Positions 6,511 through 14,737 of a stretch of DNA of 64,000 nucleotides are shown here, piece by piece. How positions within the stretch are numbered: the stretch's first letter is position 1; the number at the start of each line of letters is the position of its first letter. The position numbers and the translations under genes are program-made. The stretch is taken from positions 1-64,000 of the forward strand of contig NZ_AYOZ01000060.1 of NCBI RefSeq assembly GCF_000508165.1. The letters are read 5' to 3'. The notes beneath the pieces were generated by a model, which saw nothing but the letters and a program-made list of their open reading frames with translations, had not been told where the DNA came from and made no database searches. The DNA comes from Marinomonas profundimaris. Its GTDB lineage: Bacteria > Pseudomonadota > Gammaproteobacteria > Pseudomonadales > Marinomonadaceae.

Positions 6511-9058
6511 TTTATTGAATCGATGGCCAAAATTAGAAAAAGTTCGATTTAGCGATATAGAAAGCGCCACTTTAGCGGAGATAGTCTTGGAGGCTGTTGG
6601 TAACAAACAAAGCATTACCAATTCGACTCTAATGTTAATCAGGAAAAGTCTAGCCAAACATCATGATCTAACTGATGAAAGACAGCTTACCCGAACTCAT
6701 TTAAAAGCAATAAACGATATCATCTCAAAATTAGAAGCCATAATTTCCTCCGTTGTTTTTTTTGATTTGATTGGCAAGACCGTCAGACCCACCGTTATTT
6801 CTCCCGACCCTGATCAATCTACCTTTCGAAAAATCATAAAAGAAATCGTCTCAAACACTCCAGAGATTCTGAAATCAAGTGATCATATTGAAAGTGAAGC
6901 CCTTTATATTCTGTTATTAATAGATATTGCTATAACCACAGGGCTTCCACTTCAAAGAGCTGAATTGTTTATTAAAGCACTTCTCAGAAGTCCGTTTGAA
7001 AAAACAATATTAATTTCATCAGGTGAATTAGGAAGGCCTGATAAATGTTTGTCTATCATTCCCTCTAATACAGCTCGTTTCCTATGTGTTTGTTTACGAA
7101 ATAGAAACTACACTCCTCTAAAAAGCCAAAAGTACGAGAGTCATATAATCTCTATCATTAATGCAAATACGGATACTGCAATAGTTATTCCCAAAATTAA
7201 GATGAAGCATTTCTATTCTGCTGCCACTAATTTTTTTACTATTAATGGAACAGAAGCAATTTTGTACAGCAGGTTATCTGGAAGAACGTTACCTGTATCT
7301 CCGCCTTGGGCTGATGAGCATAGCTCTATTGTCGGAGATCCATCTACACATATTAGCCGCAGAAATCGTTCTAAAAAGACACTAGTCCCAAGTGAGAAAA
7401 AAACAACAACAGTTCAAAGAGAAAACTATTCGAGTGTTTATTCGGAAGAAACTTTAGATGATGATGAAATGCATAGACGATTTCTTGCTTGGCAAGAGAT
7501 CGCATACTTCTACCTAGGATATTTAAGGTATTGGATTAAGAATCAAACTCTAAATGGCAAAAGCCATCAGATTGAAATAGCAGAACCACTGTCAAAATTA
7601 ACCAGCTCCCAAGCAGACAGCTTATCTAAGAGAATAGCAAAAAAAACTAAGTGTAATCGCCTCTATATTGAAAGTTTGATTTACAGTATTCATGACAAAG
7701 CTCAGGCATCTCTCCATGCTGTTAGACCTAAAGAACTTCCTTTGGCTAGAGGTGCGTACCATCTTGGAGGTCAAGATAGAGCTTTTTGTGCTTTAACCTT
7801 CATGTTTCCCTTTGTGTATTATGAATTAGTTGTAAGAAAGAACAAACTAAGCACAGTTTTATCAAAACTAACCAATCTATTCTCAAAAAGCCTTTTTGAC
7901 TATGAACCAGCAATAAATGTAGAGGACTGGGATGAGGAAGATTCAAACTTATTTATACATGAAATCTTAATCAACCCAGACTTAGCAGAAAACACCAACC
8001 ACTCTAGGCTTTCTCAATTCTCAACACTGTTAAATTTTAACCGCTCAAAGCTAGATTTATGGACGGAGGTTTACTTTCCCGTATCTCAAAGCGGTGAACT
8101 CACTACTACGAATCGACATCAAGTCCTTGGTCAGCAAGAATTCAATCTTTTTATAGACGCATTTAAACGTCATCACAGTGTTCAGTCTGATGTCACTGTG
8201 TCGACTATAATTTTTAAAGTCCTCTTTTATGCGGGTCTTCGCCCTGGGGAGTTAGCGCGGCTAACGCTGGGCGACATCTCAGCACACAGCGAAGAAGAAA
8301 TACTCATCAGAGTACGCCGGTTTAAAACACCGGCATCAAGACGTACCATTCCATTGCATCTATTAGCGCCACCAGAGGTTTGTTTAGAGATCTTTGAATA
8401 TATTTCTCAGCGTCTAAACCTATTTAGCAAGTTAAAGATGACCAGGGCATTTGGCAAAGACAGAAAACCAAGTGAAGCAAGGAAAAGGTTATTGGCAATT
8501 GCTGAAGTTAACGATGAGCAGGCACAGTTTTTAAGGACATTTCCACTTTTTAGCAATGCTGAAAAGGTCACAAGAATTGCTCGTGAAGAGATGAAGCTGA
8601 TCTTGAGAGAAGGAGCGGACTTGTACCTACTTAGGCACAGCTATGCCACACATATGTTCTTACGTTGGTATGCTATGCGGTACCCTGATGTCATTAATGA
8701 GTTAAGAGATCGAAATGAATGGTTCTACTCAAATGAAGCCTTGGCGTTGCAGCGTCATATTTATCGTCATGGAAGCGTGGTCAACCATTCAAAAGAGACG
8801 GACATGGTCCACCTTATGAAATCAATGGGGCATCGATTTGTCGACACTTTTTTTGCTGTCTATTGCCATTCATATTTTGTTGTCTATAACCATGCCCAGA
8901 AGAAATATATGGCACAACGTGGATGGGAAAATTTGCCGGTGAGTACTGGTTTCATTCAAGCCAATATTCCTAAAATGAAGTCCAGAACAACGATTTCTCA
9001 AATAAAAGAAAAAAGTCTAGTTGGGGTATTGGAGTTCTTTCAATCTAAAGAAATCTGA
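6497..9058 (+). CDS. gmtZ: Putative GMT tyrosine integrase GmtZ
   Basis: Third gene of the trio, 853 residues, overlapping gmtY by 14 bases. The C-terminal domain is a clear tyrosine recombinase: box I FYAGLRPGELARLTLGDI with R582, box II YLLRHSYATHM with R713, then MGHRFVDTFFAVY with H779 and likely nucleophile Y789. The His that usually precedes the box II Arg is Tyr710. A second box-I-like segment, TTGLPLQRAELF near residue 149, lies in the N-terminal half and lacks Arg, so the protein may contain a degenerate recombinase domain ahead of the active one (inference). Expected to cut and rejoin DNA at the element ends. A strong hairpin terminator follows at 9129-9161. Confidence 0.68.
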   Translation: MISIDLLNRWPKLEKVRFSDIESATLAEIVLEAVGNKQSITNSTLMLIRKSLAKHHDLTDERQLTRTHLKAINDIISKLEAIISSVVFFDLIGKTVRPTVISPDPDQSTFRKIIKEIVSNTPEILKSSDHIESEALYILLLIDIAITTGLPLQRAELFIKALLRSPFEKTILISSGELGRPDKCLSIIPSNTARFLCVCLRNRNYTPLKSQKYESHIISIINANTDTAIVIPKIKMKHFYSAATNFFTINGTEAILYSRLSGRTLPVSPPWADEHSSIVGDPSTHISRRNRSKKTLVPSEKKTTTVQRENYSSVYSEETLDDDEMHRRFLAWQEIAYFYLGYLRYWIKNQTLNGKSHQIEIAEPLSKLTSSQADSLSKRIAKKTKCNRLYIESLIYSIHDKAQASLHAVRPKELPLARGAYHLGGQDRAFCALTFMFPFVYYELVVRKNKLSTVLSKLTNLFSKSLFDYEPAINVEDWDEEDSNLFIHEILINPDLAENTNHSRLSQFSTLLNFNRSKLDLWTEVYFPVSQSGELTTTNRHQVLGQQEFNLFIDAFKRHHSVQSDVTVSTIIFKVLFYAGLRPGELARLTLGDISAHSEEEILIRVRRFKTPASRRTIPLHLLAPPEVCLEIFEYISQRLNLFSKLKMTRAFGKDRKPSEARKRLLAIAEVNDEQAQFLRTFPLFSNAEKVTRIAREEMKLILREGADLYLLRHSYATHMFLRWYAMRYPDVINELRDRNEWFYSNEALALQRHIYRHGSVVNHSKETDMVHLMKSMGHRFVDTFFAVYCHSYFVVYNHAQKKYMAQRGWENLPVSTGFIQANIPKMKSRTTISQIKEKSLVGVLEFFQSKEI

Positions 9059-9128
9059 TGGTATTTAGATGGATAGACTACTCAAGTTTGATCTTACGAC
9101 GTTTACAGAAGCCTTGAATATTCATGCA

Positions 9129-9161
9129 AAAGGGCTTGTTTAAAAATAAAACAAGCCCTTT
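9129..9161. terminator. Bidirectional terminator between GMT and integrase modules
   Basis: AAAGGGCTTGTTT (9129-9141) and AAACAAGCCCTTT (9149-9161) form a 13-bp stem with a 7-base loop. It lies between the convergent gmtZ and the 132-residue gene, with T-rich ends on both strands, and so can serve both. Confidence 0.75.
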
Positions 9162-9167
9162 GTAAGA

Positions 9168-9566
9168 TTAAAAGATTCTACTTCTAAAAAAGAGCATAAT
9201 CCTATTCAAATTATCCATGGAGTTGTCTAATAGTAAGCTTTCCTTAGCGGATTTCCCTTCAAACGTCGGATGATTTATAGGTCTTTTAAAAAAATCATAA
9301 ATTGCACCAGAAGGGGCGCTCATAGCAATACTTTCATGGATCTTCAATAGCAGAATCAACCTATCAATCACATCTTGATTTAGTTCAAACTGCTTTTTGT
9401 CCTTTGCCATTTTCTTCCATTCATGCCATGAAGATAAAGGAGCTCCACCCAAAAGTTGACACACTTCTTCATCAGATAATGCCCATTTTTCATCTGATGC
9501 TTGATCAGCCAACCAGCTAATACAAAACGTGATCGCTTTTAAATACGGTGCGGTTTCATTAGTCAT
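9168..9566 (-). CDS. MbcA/ParS-like (DUF2384-like) small protein
   Basis: The 132-residue product has an N-terminal helical part, LSDEEVCQLLGG with a following SSWHEWKK that resembles the HTH-like half of Xre/MbcA/ParS antitoxins, then DVIDRLILLLKIHES and a C-terminal NHPTFEGKSAKESL...NRIMLFFRSR segment that recalls the toxin-binding half. The resemblance is moderate. The ATG at 9566 is preferred, with GAGG upstream; an ATG 21 bases earlier lacks a ribosome binding site. It is the last gene of the minus-strand operon starting at 11560, 44 bases after a 174-residue gene with which it may pair. A truncated relative lies at 2449-2706, on the other side of the GMT trio. Confidence 0.5.
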   Translation of the reverse strand: MTNETAPYLKAITFCISWLADQASDEKWALSDEEVCQLLGGAPLSSWHEWKKMAKDKKQFELNQDVIDRLILLLKIHESIAMSAPSGAIYDFFKRPINHPTFEGKSAKESLLLDNSMDNLNRIMLFFRSRIF

Positions 9567-9610
9567 ATTTCCAACCTCATTACACATTCATTTTTAATAA
9601 ATAGTCCTGT

Positions 9611-10135
9611 TTAAATTATCTCAATAAGATAATGCGACTCATTTTTAATGCCTTTTACGCATTGTATTGAGCCGCTTTTGACCTTCAAATGGCTTGAACT
9701 TAATAAAACAGACAGCTCACCGCTCGCATCACAAATTTTAATGGGAGTTGTTTCACCATGGATATCATTAGCTACCCCCTCAAGGCGATAGCTTCCAATA
9801 AAAGCATTGTAAGATGGGATACTCTTAACAGATGGATATAGACCAATCACATTATTAAGATGCGGCGGTTTGAAAAAAACCTGATTACCGTGTATCTCTA
9901 AATTCAGTCTCCCGAGAAGAAAGCTGAGCCCTACCATCTCCTCATGTTCATTTAAGCTGTTTATTTGTTCAGAGACCCAAGAACTAAAAGCCAATTCATC
10001 AACAACGCCCAAACCTGTACCAAACTTTTCAACGACTTGTTTGAGTTCATCGTCATTCAATGAGTGCAACAGGTCGAACATAACATCCTGGACTGAACGG
10101 TGGATCAGAGGTAATTCACTAACAATACTGCTCAT
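9611..10135 (-). CDS. Hypothetical protein in integrase operon
   Basis: I do not recognise this 174-residue protein. The first 80 residues are mainly helical (HSLNDDELKQVVEKFG) and the rest looks beta-rich (NQVFFKPPHLN, ELSVLLSSSHLKVKSG). No signal peptide, membrane span or catalytic motif is evident; in particular, the conserved residues of a RES toxin are not apparent, although the next gene looks antitoxin-like. The ATG overlaps the integrase stop codon as ATGA, and GGAGAG precedes it, so it is translationally coupled to the integrase. A role in element maintenance, or as one half of a toxin-antitoxin pair with the downstream gene, is possible but unproven. Confidence 0.55.
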   Translation of the reverse strand: MSSIVSELPLIHRSVQDVMFDLLHSLNDDELKQVVEKFGTGLGVVDELAFSSWVSEQINSLNEHEEMVGLSFLLGRLNLEIHGNQVFFKPPHLNNVIGLYPSVKSIPSYNAFIGSYRLEGVANDIHGETTPIKICDASGELSVLLSSSHLKVKSGSIQCVKGIKNESHYLIEII

Positions 10136-11328
10136 AGCGTCTCTCCACTTACTTCAAAACCACTGGACATCAAAAGTGTTTCAAACGCAGAACCATCACG
10201 ACGCGTCAGGTTAGGGACATAGCGCGAATACACGGTAAATAACATTTGGGTGGTTGTATGACCCATTTGTCTTGCGATCCACTCAGGGTTCTCCCCTGCT
10301 GCTAACCATAATGTCGCGGCGGTATGTCTTGTCTGGTATGGCTTTCTACTTTTGATGCCAATTTTTTCAAGCGTTGGATACCAAATGCGCTGAGTAACAT
10401 TTCGGTGTTCATAGCTACCACCTGCACGATTACAAAATACAAACTTAGAATGCCCAAACGAGACTTTCTTTTGTTCTAATAGTGCCTCATACACAGGTGG
10501 AGACATTTCAACTTCACGACGTGATTCAAGTGTCTTAGTCGTATCAATACGTCCCTGCACGACGGTTTCTCTCACCAAAATTTGTCGATTTTCAAAATCA
10601 ACGTACTGCCATTGCAGCCCATCTATTTCCCCAGTACGCAACCCCGTAAAAAAGCGCACAATGTAGTAATTACGAAAATCTGGACGTACATAGCGAATAA
10701 TCTTCTTCACTTCATCCAGCGTAAAAGGCTCAATATCCACTCTAGGCACTTTTAGGGGTTTTAATCCAATAGCAGGCGACGTAAACTCATATCGGTCGGC
10801 GGCATCATCTAAAATCATTCTTAGTGGCGTCATAATGTGGTTAATCCTATCGTTAGAAAGCTCACTGTCCCCTGTTTCGTGACTCACTTTGGCGAGGGAT
10901 GCACGAAATTTCAGGATCATGGCTTTGGTTATGTTGCCGACTCTTTCTTCCCCAAAATATGGGACGAGACGGGTATCTAAAGTTCCTTTGATAGAAGTCC
11001 GGTAAGACCTCTTCCATCGTAAAATATTCTCTTCAAGCCACTCTTGTGAGAACTCAGAAAACAACGGCGTATCCGGTCGTTTTTGAACCTCGGTGACAAC
11101 GTGCTGAACCACCTCCTTTTTTACTTTCGGTATTTTTTTACTACCTGGAAAGAACTTCTCATAATCGAACTCTCCAGTTTTTAGTGCTAAATCAATCTTC
11201 TTAAGCGCTGCTTCCATACGCTTAATATTGGCGGGCGTGTTTTCTAACTTGGTGTATTCCTTACAACGCTTACCTTGATATCGAAAATCAAAATAGAGTT
11301 TATCGTTTCTTATTCCTACGCTAGCCAC
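10132..11328 (-). CDS. Tyrosine-type site-specific integrase
   Basis: Phage/island integrase of about 398 residues. The N-terminus (ASVGIRNDKLYFDFRYQGKR) is an arm-type DNA-binding domain of the DUF3596 kind, followed by a SAM-like core-binding domain (about 85-185) and the catalytic domain: FFTGLRTGEIDGLQW (box I Arg), TRHTAATLWLAAG (box II Arg), QMGHTTTQMLFTVYSRY (His and nucleophile Tyr). All catalytic residues are present, so it looks active. The GTG at 11328 is chosen because GGAGG lies 8 bases upstream; a GTG at 11337 would overlap that site. It overlaps the excisionase-like gene by 8 bases. It probably drives integration of the region ending at tRNA-Val (19980), although it lies about 8.6 kb from that gene. 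Confidence 0.88.
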   Translation of the reverse strand: MASVGIRNDKLYFDFRYQGKRCKEYTKLENTPANIKRMEAALKKIDLALKTGEFDYEKFFPGSKKIPKVKKEVVQHVVTEVQKRPDTPLFSEFSQEWLEENILRWKRSYRTSIKGTLDTRLVPYFGEERVGNITKAMILKFRASLAKVSHETGDSELSNDRINHIMTPLRMILDDAADRYEFTSPAIGLKPLKVPRVDIEPFTLDEVKKIIRYVRPDFRNYYIVRFFTGLRTGEIDGLQWQYVDFENRQILVRETVVQGRIDTTKTLESRREVEMSPPVYEALLEQKKVSFGHSKFVFCNRAGGSYEHRNVTQRIWYPTLEKIGIKSRKPYQTRHTAATLWLAAGENPEWIARQMGHTTTQMLFTVYSRYVPNLTRRDGSAFETLLMSSGFEVSGETL

Positions 11329-11560
11329 GGTAAACACCTCCTGAGGCCATTGGGATCAAATCATCCACTTCATTACTTTTAGCCGTTGTAAACATCTCTG
11401 CTTCAATAGGCTCCCAAACGTAAAGCACTTTGCGGCCATTAAAAGGTCGGATGTAATGCGTTCCCTCAATAAAACTATTGTCTCTAAGAACGTCATTGAT
11501 ATATTTAGGGTGATACTTGATACGAACAGATAACTCTTTAGCCGTTAAATAAGTACTCAT
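11321..11560 (-). CDS. Excisionase-like HTH protein
   Basis: A 79-residue protein with the compact winged-helix layout of small excisionases: TAKELSVRIKYHPKYINDVL as the HTH, then GTHYIRPFNGRKVLYVWEPI as the wing. The ATG at 11560 follows GGAGG with 8-base spacing; the ATG at 11575 has none. It is the first gene of an operon xis-int-174aa-132aa, overlapping the integrase, the standard arrangement for coordinated excision control. It likely bends DNA at the attachment site and may repress or activate its own promoter, which diverges from that of the XRE gene at 11702. Confidence 0.7.
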   Translation of the reverse strand: MSTYLTAKELSVRIKYHPKYINDVLRDNSFIEGTHYIRPFNGRKVLYVWEPIEAEMFTTAKSNEVDDLIPMASGGVYRG

Positions 11561-11701
11561 AAAAGTGACCTCCACTCACATTTGAAGAACATAAATAACA
11601 CTATACATCATCTTTTGTGACTGGCAAGCACATTTATAGATTATTTTTCACTTTCTTGAATAACTCGGGCATAATCTATACATCTGAAGAGCGAGATAGA
11701 A
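11561..11701. promoter_or_regulatory. Divergent promoter region between xis and XRE regulator
   Basis: This 141-base AT-rich gap separates the minus-strand mobility operon from the plus-strand XRE/defence operon, so both promoters must lie here. On the plus strand, a CATAAT/TCTATA -10-like element sits near 11671-11681 with TTGAAT a short distance upstream. It is the obvious place for the XRE protein to bind and arbitrate between excision and defence gene expression (inference). Confidence 0.4.
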
Positions 11702-11932
11702 ATGATTAGATTCAAACTAAAAGAGCTCATAGCTCTAAAAGAAAGAGAAGAAGGGAGACGCATCGGTTTGCAAGAAATTGCAGATGCGACAGACATTCAC
11801 AGAACAACCCTTTCAAAGCTTCAAAATCCTAATGGTTACAACACCAATACGGAGAATTTGGACAAACTTTGTACCTATTTTGGGTGTGAATTGAGTGATC
11901 TAGCAGAGCATGTTACTCATGCTACAAAGTAA
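11702..11932 (+). CDS. XRE-family transcriptional regulator
   Basis: 76 residues forming a single Cro/CI-type HTH: RIGLQEIADATDIHRTTLSK is the helix-turn-helix and NLDKLCTYFGCELSDL the conserved fourth helix that closes the fold. Such single-domain proteins are usual control proteins of restriction-modification systems and of integrative elements. It is read away from the integrase operon and lies 31 bases ahead of the methyltransferase gene, so it probably controls the timing of the modification and restriction genes, like a C protein, or lysogeny-like control of the element. GAGATAG upstream serves as a weak ribosome binding site. Confidence 0.8.
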   Translation: MIRFKLKELIALKEREEGRRIGLQEIADATDIHRTTLSKLQNPNGYNTNTENLDKLCTYFGCELSDLAEHVTHATK

Positions 11933-11963
11933 TGAATATTTAAACGATTAGGTAGAACACCAA

Positions 11964-14735
11964 GTGAATCCAGTTGAAATAGAAGCAGCAATCAGTGAAT
12001 TAGCCGAGCAGCCATTTGATGCCGCGAACTTCCCTTATGAATTTTTAGCCGCTTTTGGCAATAAAGAAACCACGATTAAACGCTTACAAAGCGGTAATAC
12101 AAACGCCTCTGATATAGAAAATGCCGTCTTGCAGCGTAGTCATATTCACATTCAAGTTTGCGCTAAAAACACGGTAACCGCATCACTGGAAAAGTTAAAA
12201 AACAGTAAAGCGACCACAAAGGCAAAAGCAAAATTCATTTTAGCGACAGATGGTATTAACCTAGAAGCGGAAGACATTAACTCTGGCGAGACCATTGCCT
12301 GCGCTTACTCTAAGCTTTCCGATCATTTTGGTTTTTTCTTGCCTTTGGCTGGTATTTCGACTGTTAAACAAATTCGCGAAAGCGCCTTTGATATAAAAGC
12401 CACAGGTCGCTTAAATAAACTCTACATTGAACTGCTGAAAAACAACCCTGAATGGGGAACGGAAGAACGTAGTCATGATTTGAACCATTTCATGGCACGT
12501 TTAATCTTCTGCTTCTTCTCGGAAGATACTCAAATTTTCAACGGTGATGATCTATTCACCGCCACTATTTCCCAAATGAGTGCATCCGATTCATCTGACA
12601 CTCATGAAGTGATTAGTGAAATTTTCCGCGCTATGAATACCAAGCTAGACCACAGAGAGAAAGAAAGCATTCGCTCTTGGGCGAATGGTTTTCCTTATGT
12701 GAATGGAGGGTTATTCTCTGGCAGTGTGGATGTACCAAAATTTAGCAAGATTGCCCGCTCTTATCTCTTGCATGTTGGTAACCTAGATTGGAAGCAAATC
12801 AACCCAGATATATTTGGCTCTATGATCCAAGCGGTTGCTGATGATGAAGAACGTGGGTCTTTGGGAATGCACTACACCAGCGTGCCAAATATTCTTAAGG
12901 TGCTTAACCCTCTCTTTTTAGATGACCTAAGAGCGCAATTGGACGAAGCTGGCGACAACCCAAGAAGGTTATTAAACCTACGTAAACGAATTTCTACTAT
13001 TCGTGTGTTTGACCCCGCCTGTGGCTCGGGCAACTTCCTTGTGATTGCCTACAAGCACATGCGAGAGATTGAAGCCGAAATCAATAAACGACGTGGTGAA
13101 GCGGACAGCCCAACAAGCATTCATATCACAAATTTTCGTGGCATTGAAATCAATGACTTTCCTGCTGAAATTGCTCGTTTAGCATTAATAATCGCTGAAT
13201 ACCAATGTGATGTTCTATACCGGGGGCAGAAACTCGCTTTAATGACATTTCTACCGCTTGATTCAGAAAACTGGATCACTAATGGTAATGCTTTAGAAAT
13301 AGATTGGTTATCTGTTTGTCCTGCGACAGGCACTAAGGTTGATATCATAGGGGATGATTTATTCGCTGTAGACCAAGATCAATCTAATATCGACTTTAAG
13401 AACGAAGGCGGTGAAACCTATATCTGTGGTAACCCTCCTTACTTAGGAAGTACTTGGCAATCAAAAGAGCAAAAAGTAGATCTCGAGCGAATATTTAATG
13501 GGAAAACAAAAAACTGGAAATCCCTTGATTATGTAGCTGGTTGGTTTATGAAAGCAGCAGAATACGGACAAAAAACTAAAACTTCCTGCGCTTTTGTAAG
13601 TACAAATTCCATATGCCAAGGCCAACAAGTTCCAATACTCTGGCCTCTGATTTTTGAAACAGGTTATGAAATTAATTTTGCTCACACATCTTTTAAGTGG
13701 GCAAATCTAGCTAGTTATAATGCAGGAGTCTCTGTAATAGTCGTAGGATTAGCAATTAAGGCTAACCAGAAAATGATTTACGAAACAAATAATGCAAACA
13801 TCACAAAGGTTCGAAAAGTCAATCACATTAACTCTTACCTTTTGAATGCAAAGAGTATTTTTATAGATGCTGCAAAGCGACCTATATCATTTGATGCACA
13901 TATCACTGATGGCAGCGGCGCTCTAGATGGTGGGTTCCTAATATTAAACAAGGATGCTAAAGATAGATTAATGAGTTCTAGTTTTGGTAAATATGCACTA
14001 TTTATAAAACCATACCTAGGCTCTAGTGAATTCATTAGAGGAAATCAACGTTGGTGTCTTTGGATTGAAGATTCACAGGTAGAACTTGCAATTAGTAACG
14101 ATGAAATTGGCCAGAGAATCAAGAACGTGCTTGAGTTCAGGATAAATGCAGGAACGCGAGCTAAAACTGCGGTTGCTCGTCCTCATAAATTTGCGTGGAT
14201 TAACAAGAAGCATGGGAGACAAATTATAATACCAACAGTATTTTCTGAGCGTAGGAAATATTTAACTGCGGGTTACCTTTCGGAAGACTATGTGATTAGC
14301 AATGCTGCAAGCATTGTACAAAATGCTCCCGTTCACATTTTTGCAATAATATCCTCAACTCTGCATATGTCTTGGGTGAAGGCTATAGCAGGTAAACTAA
14401 AAACAGATTTAAGATACACTTCTGCAACATGTTACAACAACTTCCCTATTCCAGAATTAACAGTAAAGAATAAAACAGATTTGACCCGTTGCGCCGAAGA
14501 TATTCTGCTCGCCCGTGAAGCTCACTTCCCTGCAACCATCGCAGATTTGTACGACCCTGAAAAAATGCCTGAGAACCTTCGCCGTGCTCATGATCGTAAT
14601 GATGAAGTGCTAGAACGTATCTATATCGGTAGACAATTTAAAAACGACACTGAACGGCTTGAAAAGTTATTTGATCTGTACACTAAAATGACAAGCAAAC
14701 AAGCTAAAAGTAAAACGAAGAAAAAGGACGCTTAA
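11964..14735 (+). CDS. MmeI/type IIG-like DNA adenine methyltransferase (no visible nuclease)
   Basis: 923 residues, GTG start. The N-terminal 120 residues contain AKFILATDGINLEAED and DHFGFFLPLAGI, the link region seen ahead of type IIG enzymes. No PD-(D/E)XK core is recognisable before it. A helical spacer follows (LIFCFFSEDTQIF near 190), then the methyltransferase: motif I FDPACGSGNFL (D350) and motif IV GNPPY (N490-Y493), typical of N6-adenine methylases. A long region to about 800 should be the target recognition domain. It starts an operon with a helicase (2 bases downstream) and a GIY-YIG protein. I infer that it modifies host DNA and supplies specificity, with cleavage by the downstream genes. 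It resembles YeeA/MmeI-like methylases found beside helicases in defence islands. Confidence 0.82.
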   Translation: MNPVEIEAAISELAEQPFDAANFPYEFLAAFGNKETTIKRLQSGNTNASDIENAVLQRSHIHIQVCAKNTVTASLEKLKNSKATTKAKAKFILATDGINLEAEDINSGETIACAYSKLSDHFGFFLPLAGISTVKQIRESAFDIKATGRLNKLYIELLKNNPEWGTEERSHDLNHFMARLIFCFFSEDTQIFNGDDLFTATISQMSASDSSDTHEVISEIFRAMNTKLDHREKESIRSWANGFPYVNGGLFSGSVDVPKFSKIARSYLLHVGNLDWKQINPDIFGSMIQAVADDEERGSLGMHYTSVPNILKVLNPLFLDDLRAQLDEAGDNPRRLLNLRKRISTIRVFDPACGSGNFLVIAYKHMREIEAEINKRRGEADSPTSIHITNFRGIEINDFPAEIARLALIIAEYQCDVLYRGQKLALMTFLPLDSENWITNGNALEIDWLSVCPATGTKVDIIGDDLFAVDQDQSNIDFKNEGGETYICGNPPYLGSTWQSKEQKVDLERIFNGKTKNWKSLDYVAGWFMKAAEYGQKTKTSCAFVSTNSICQGQQVPILWPLIFETGYEINFAHTSFKWANLASYNAGVSVIVVGLAIKANQKMIYETNNANITKVRKVNHINSYLLNAKSIFIDAAKRPISFDAHITDGSGALDGGFLILNKDAKDRLMSSSFGKYALFIKPYLGSSEFIRGNQRWCLWIEDSQVELAISNDEIGQRIKNVLEFRINAGTRAKTAVARPHKFAWINKKHGRQIIIPTVFSERRKYLTAGYLSEDYVISNAASIVQNAPVHIFAIISSTLHMSWVKAIAGKLKTDLRYTSATCYNNFPIPELTVKNKTDLTRCAEDILLAREAHFPATIADLYDPEKMPENLRRAHDRNDEVLERIYIGRQFKNDTERLEKLFDLYTKMTSKQAKSKTKKKDA

Positions 14736-14737
14736 CC

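Noticed and set aside
9168-10135. MbcT/RES-type toxin-antitoxin pair at the integrase operon
   Set aside because: The 132-residue protein looks antitoxin-like, but the 174-residue neighbour lacks the RES residues, so only a weak candidate.
13121-13348. Antisense ORFs inside the methyltransferase and helicase genes
   Set aside because: They are shadows of the long plus-strand genes and have no ribosome binding site.
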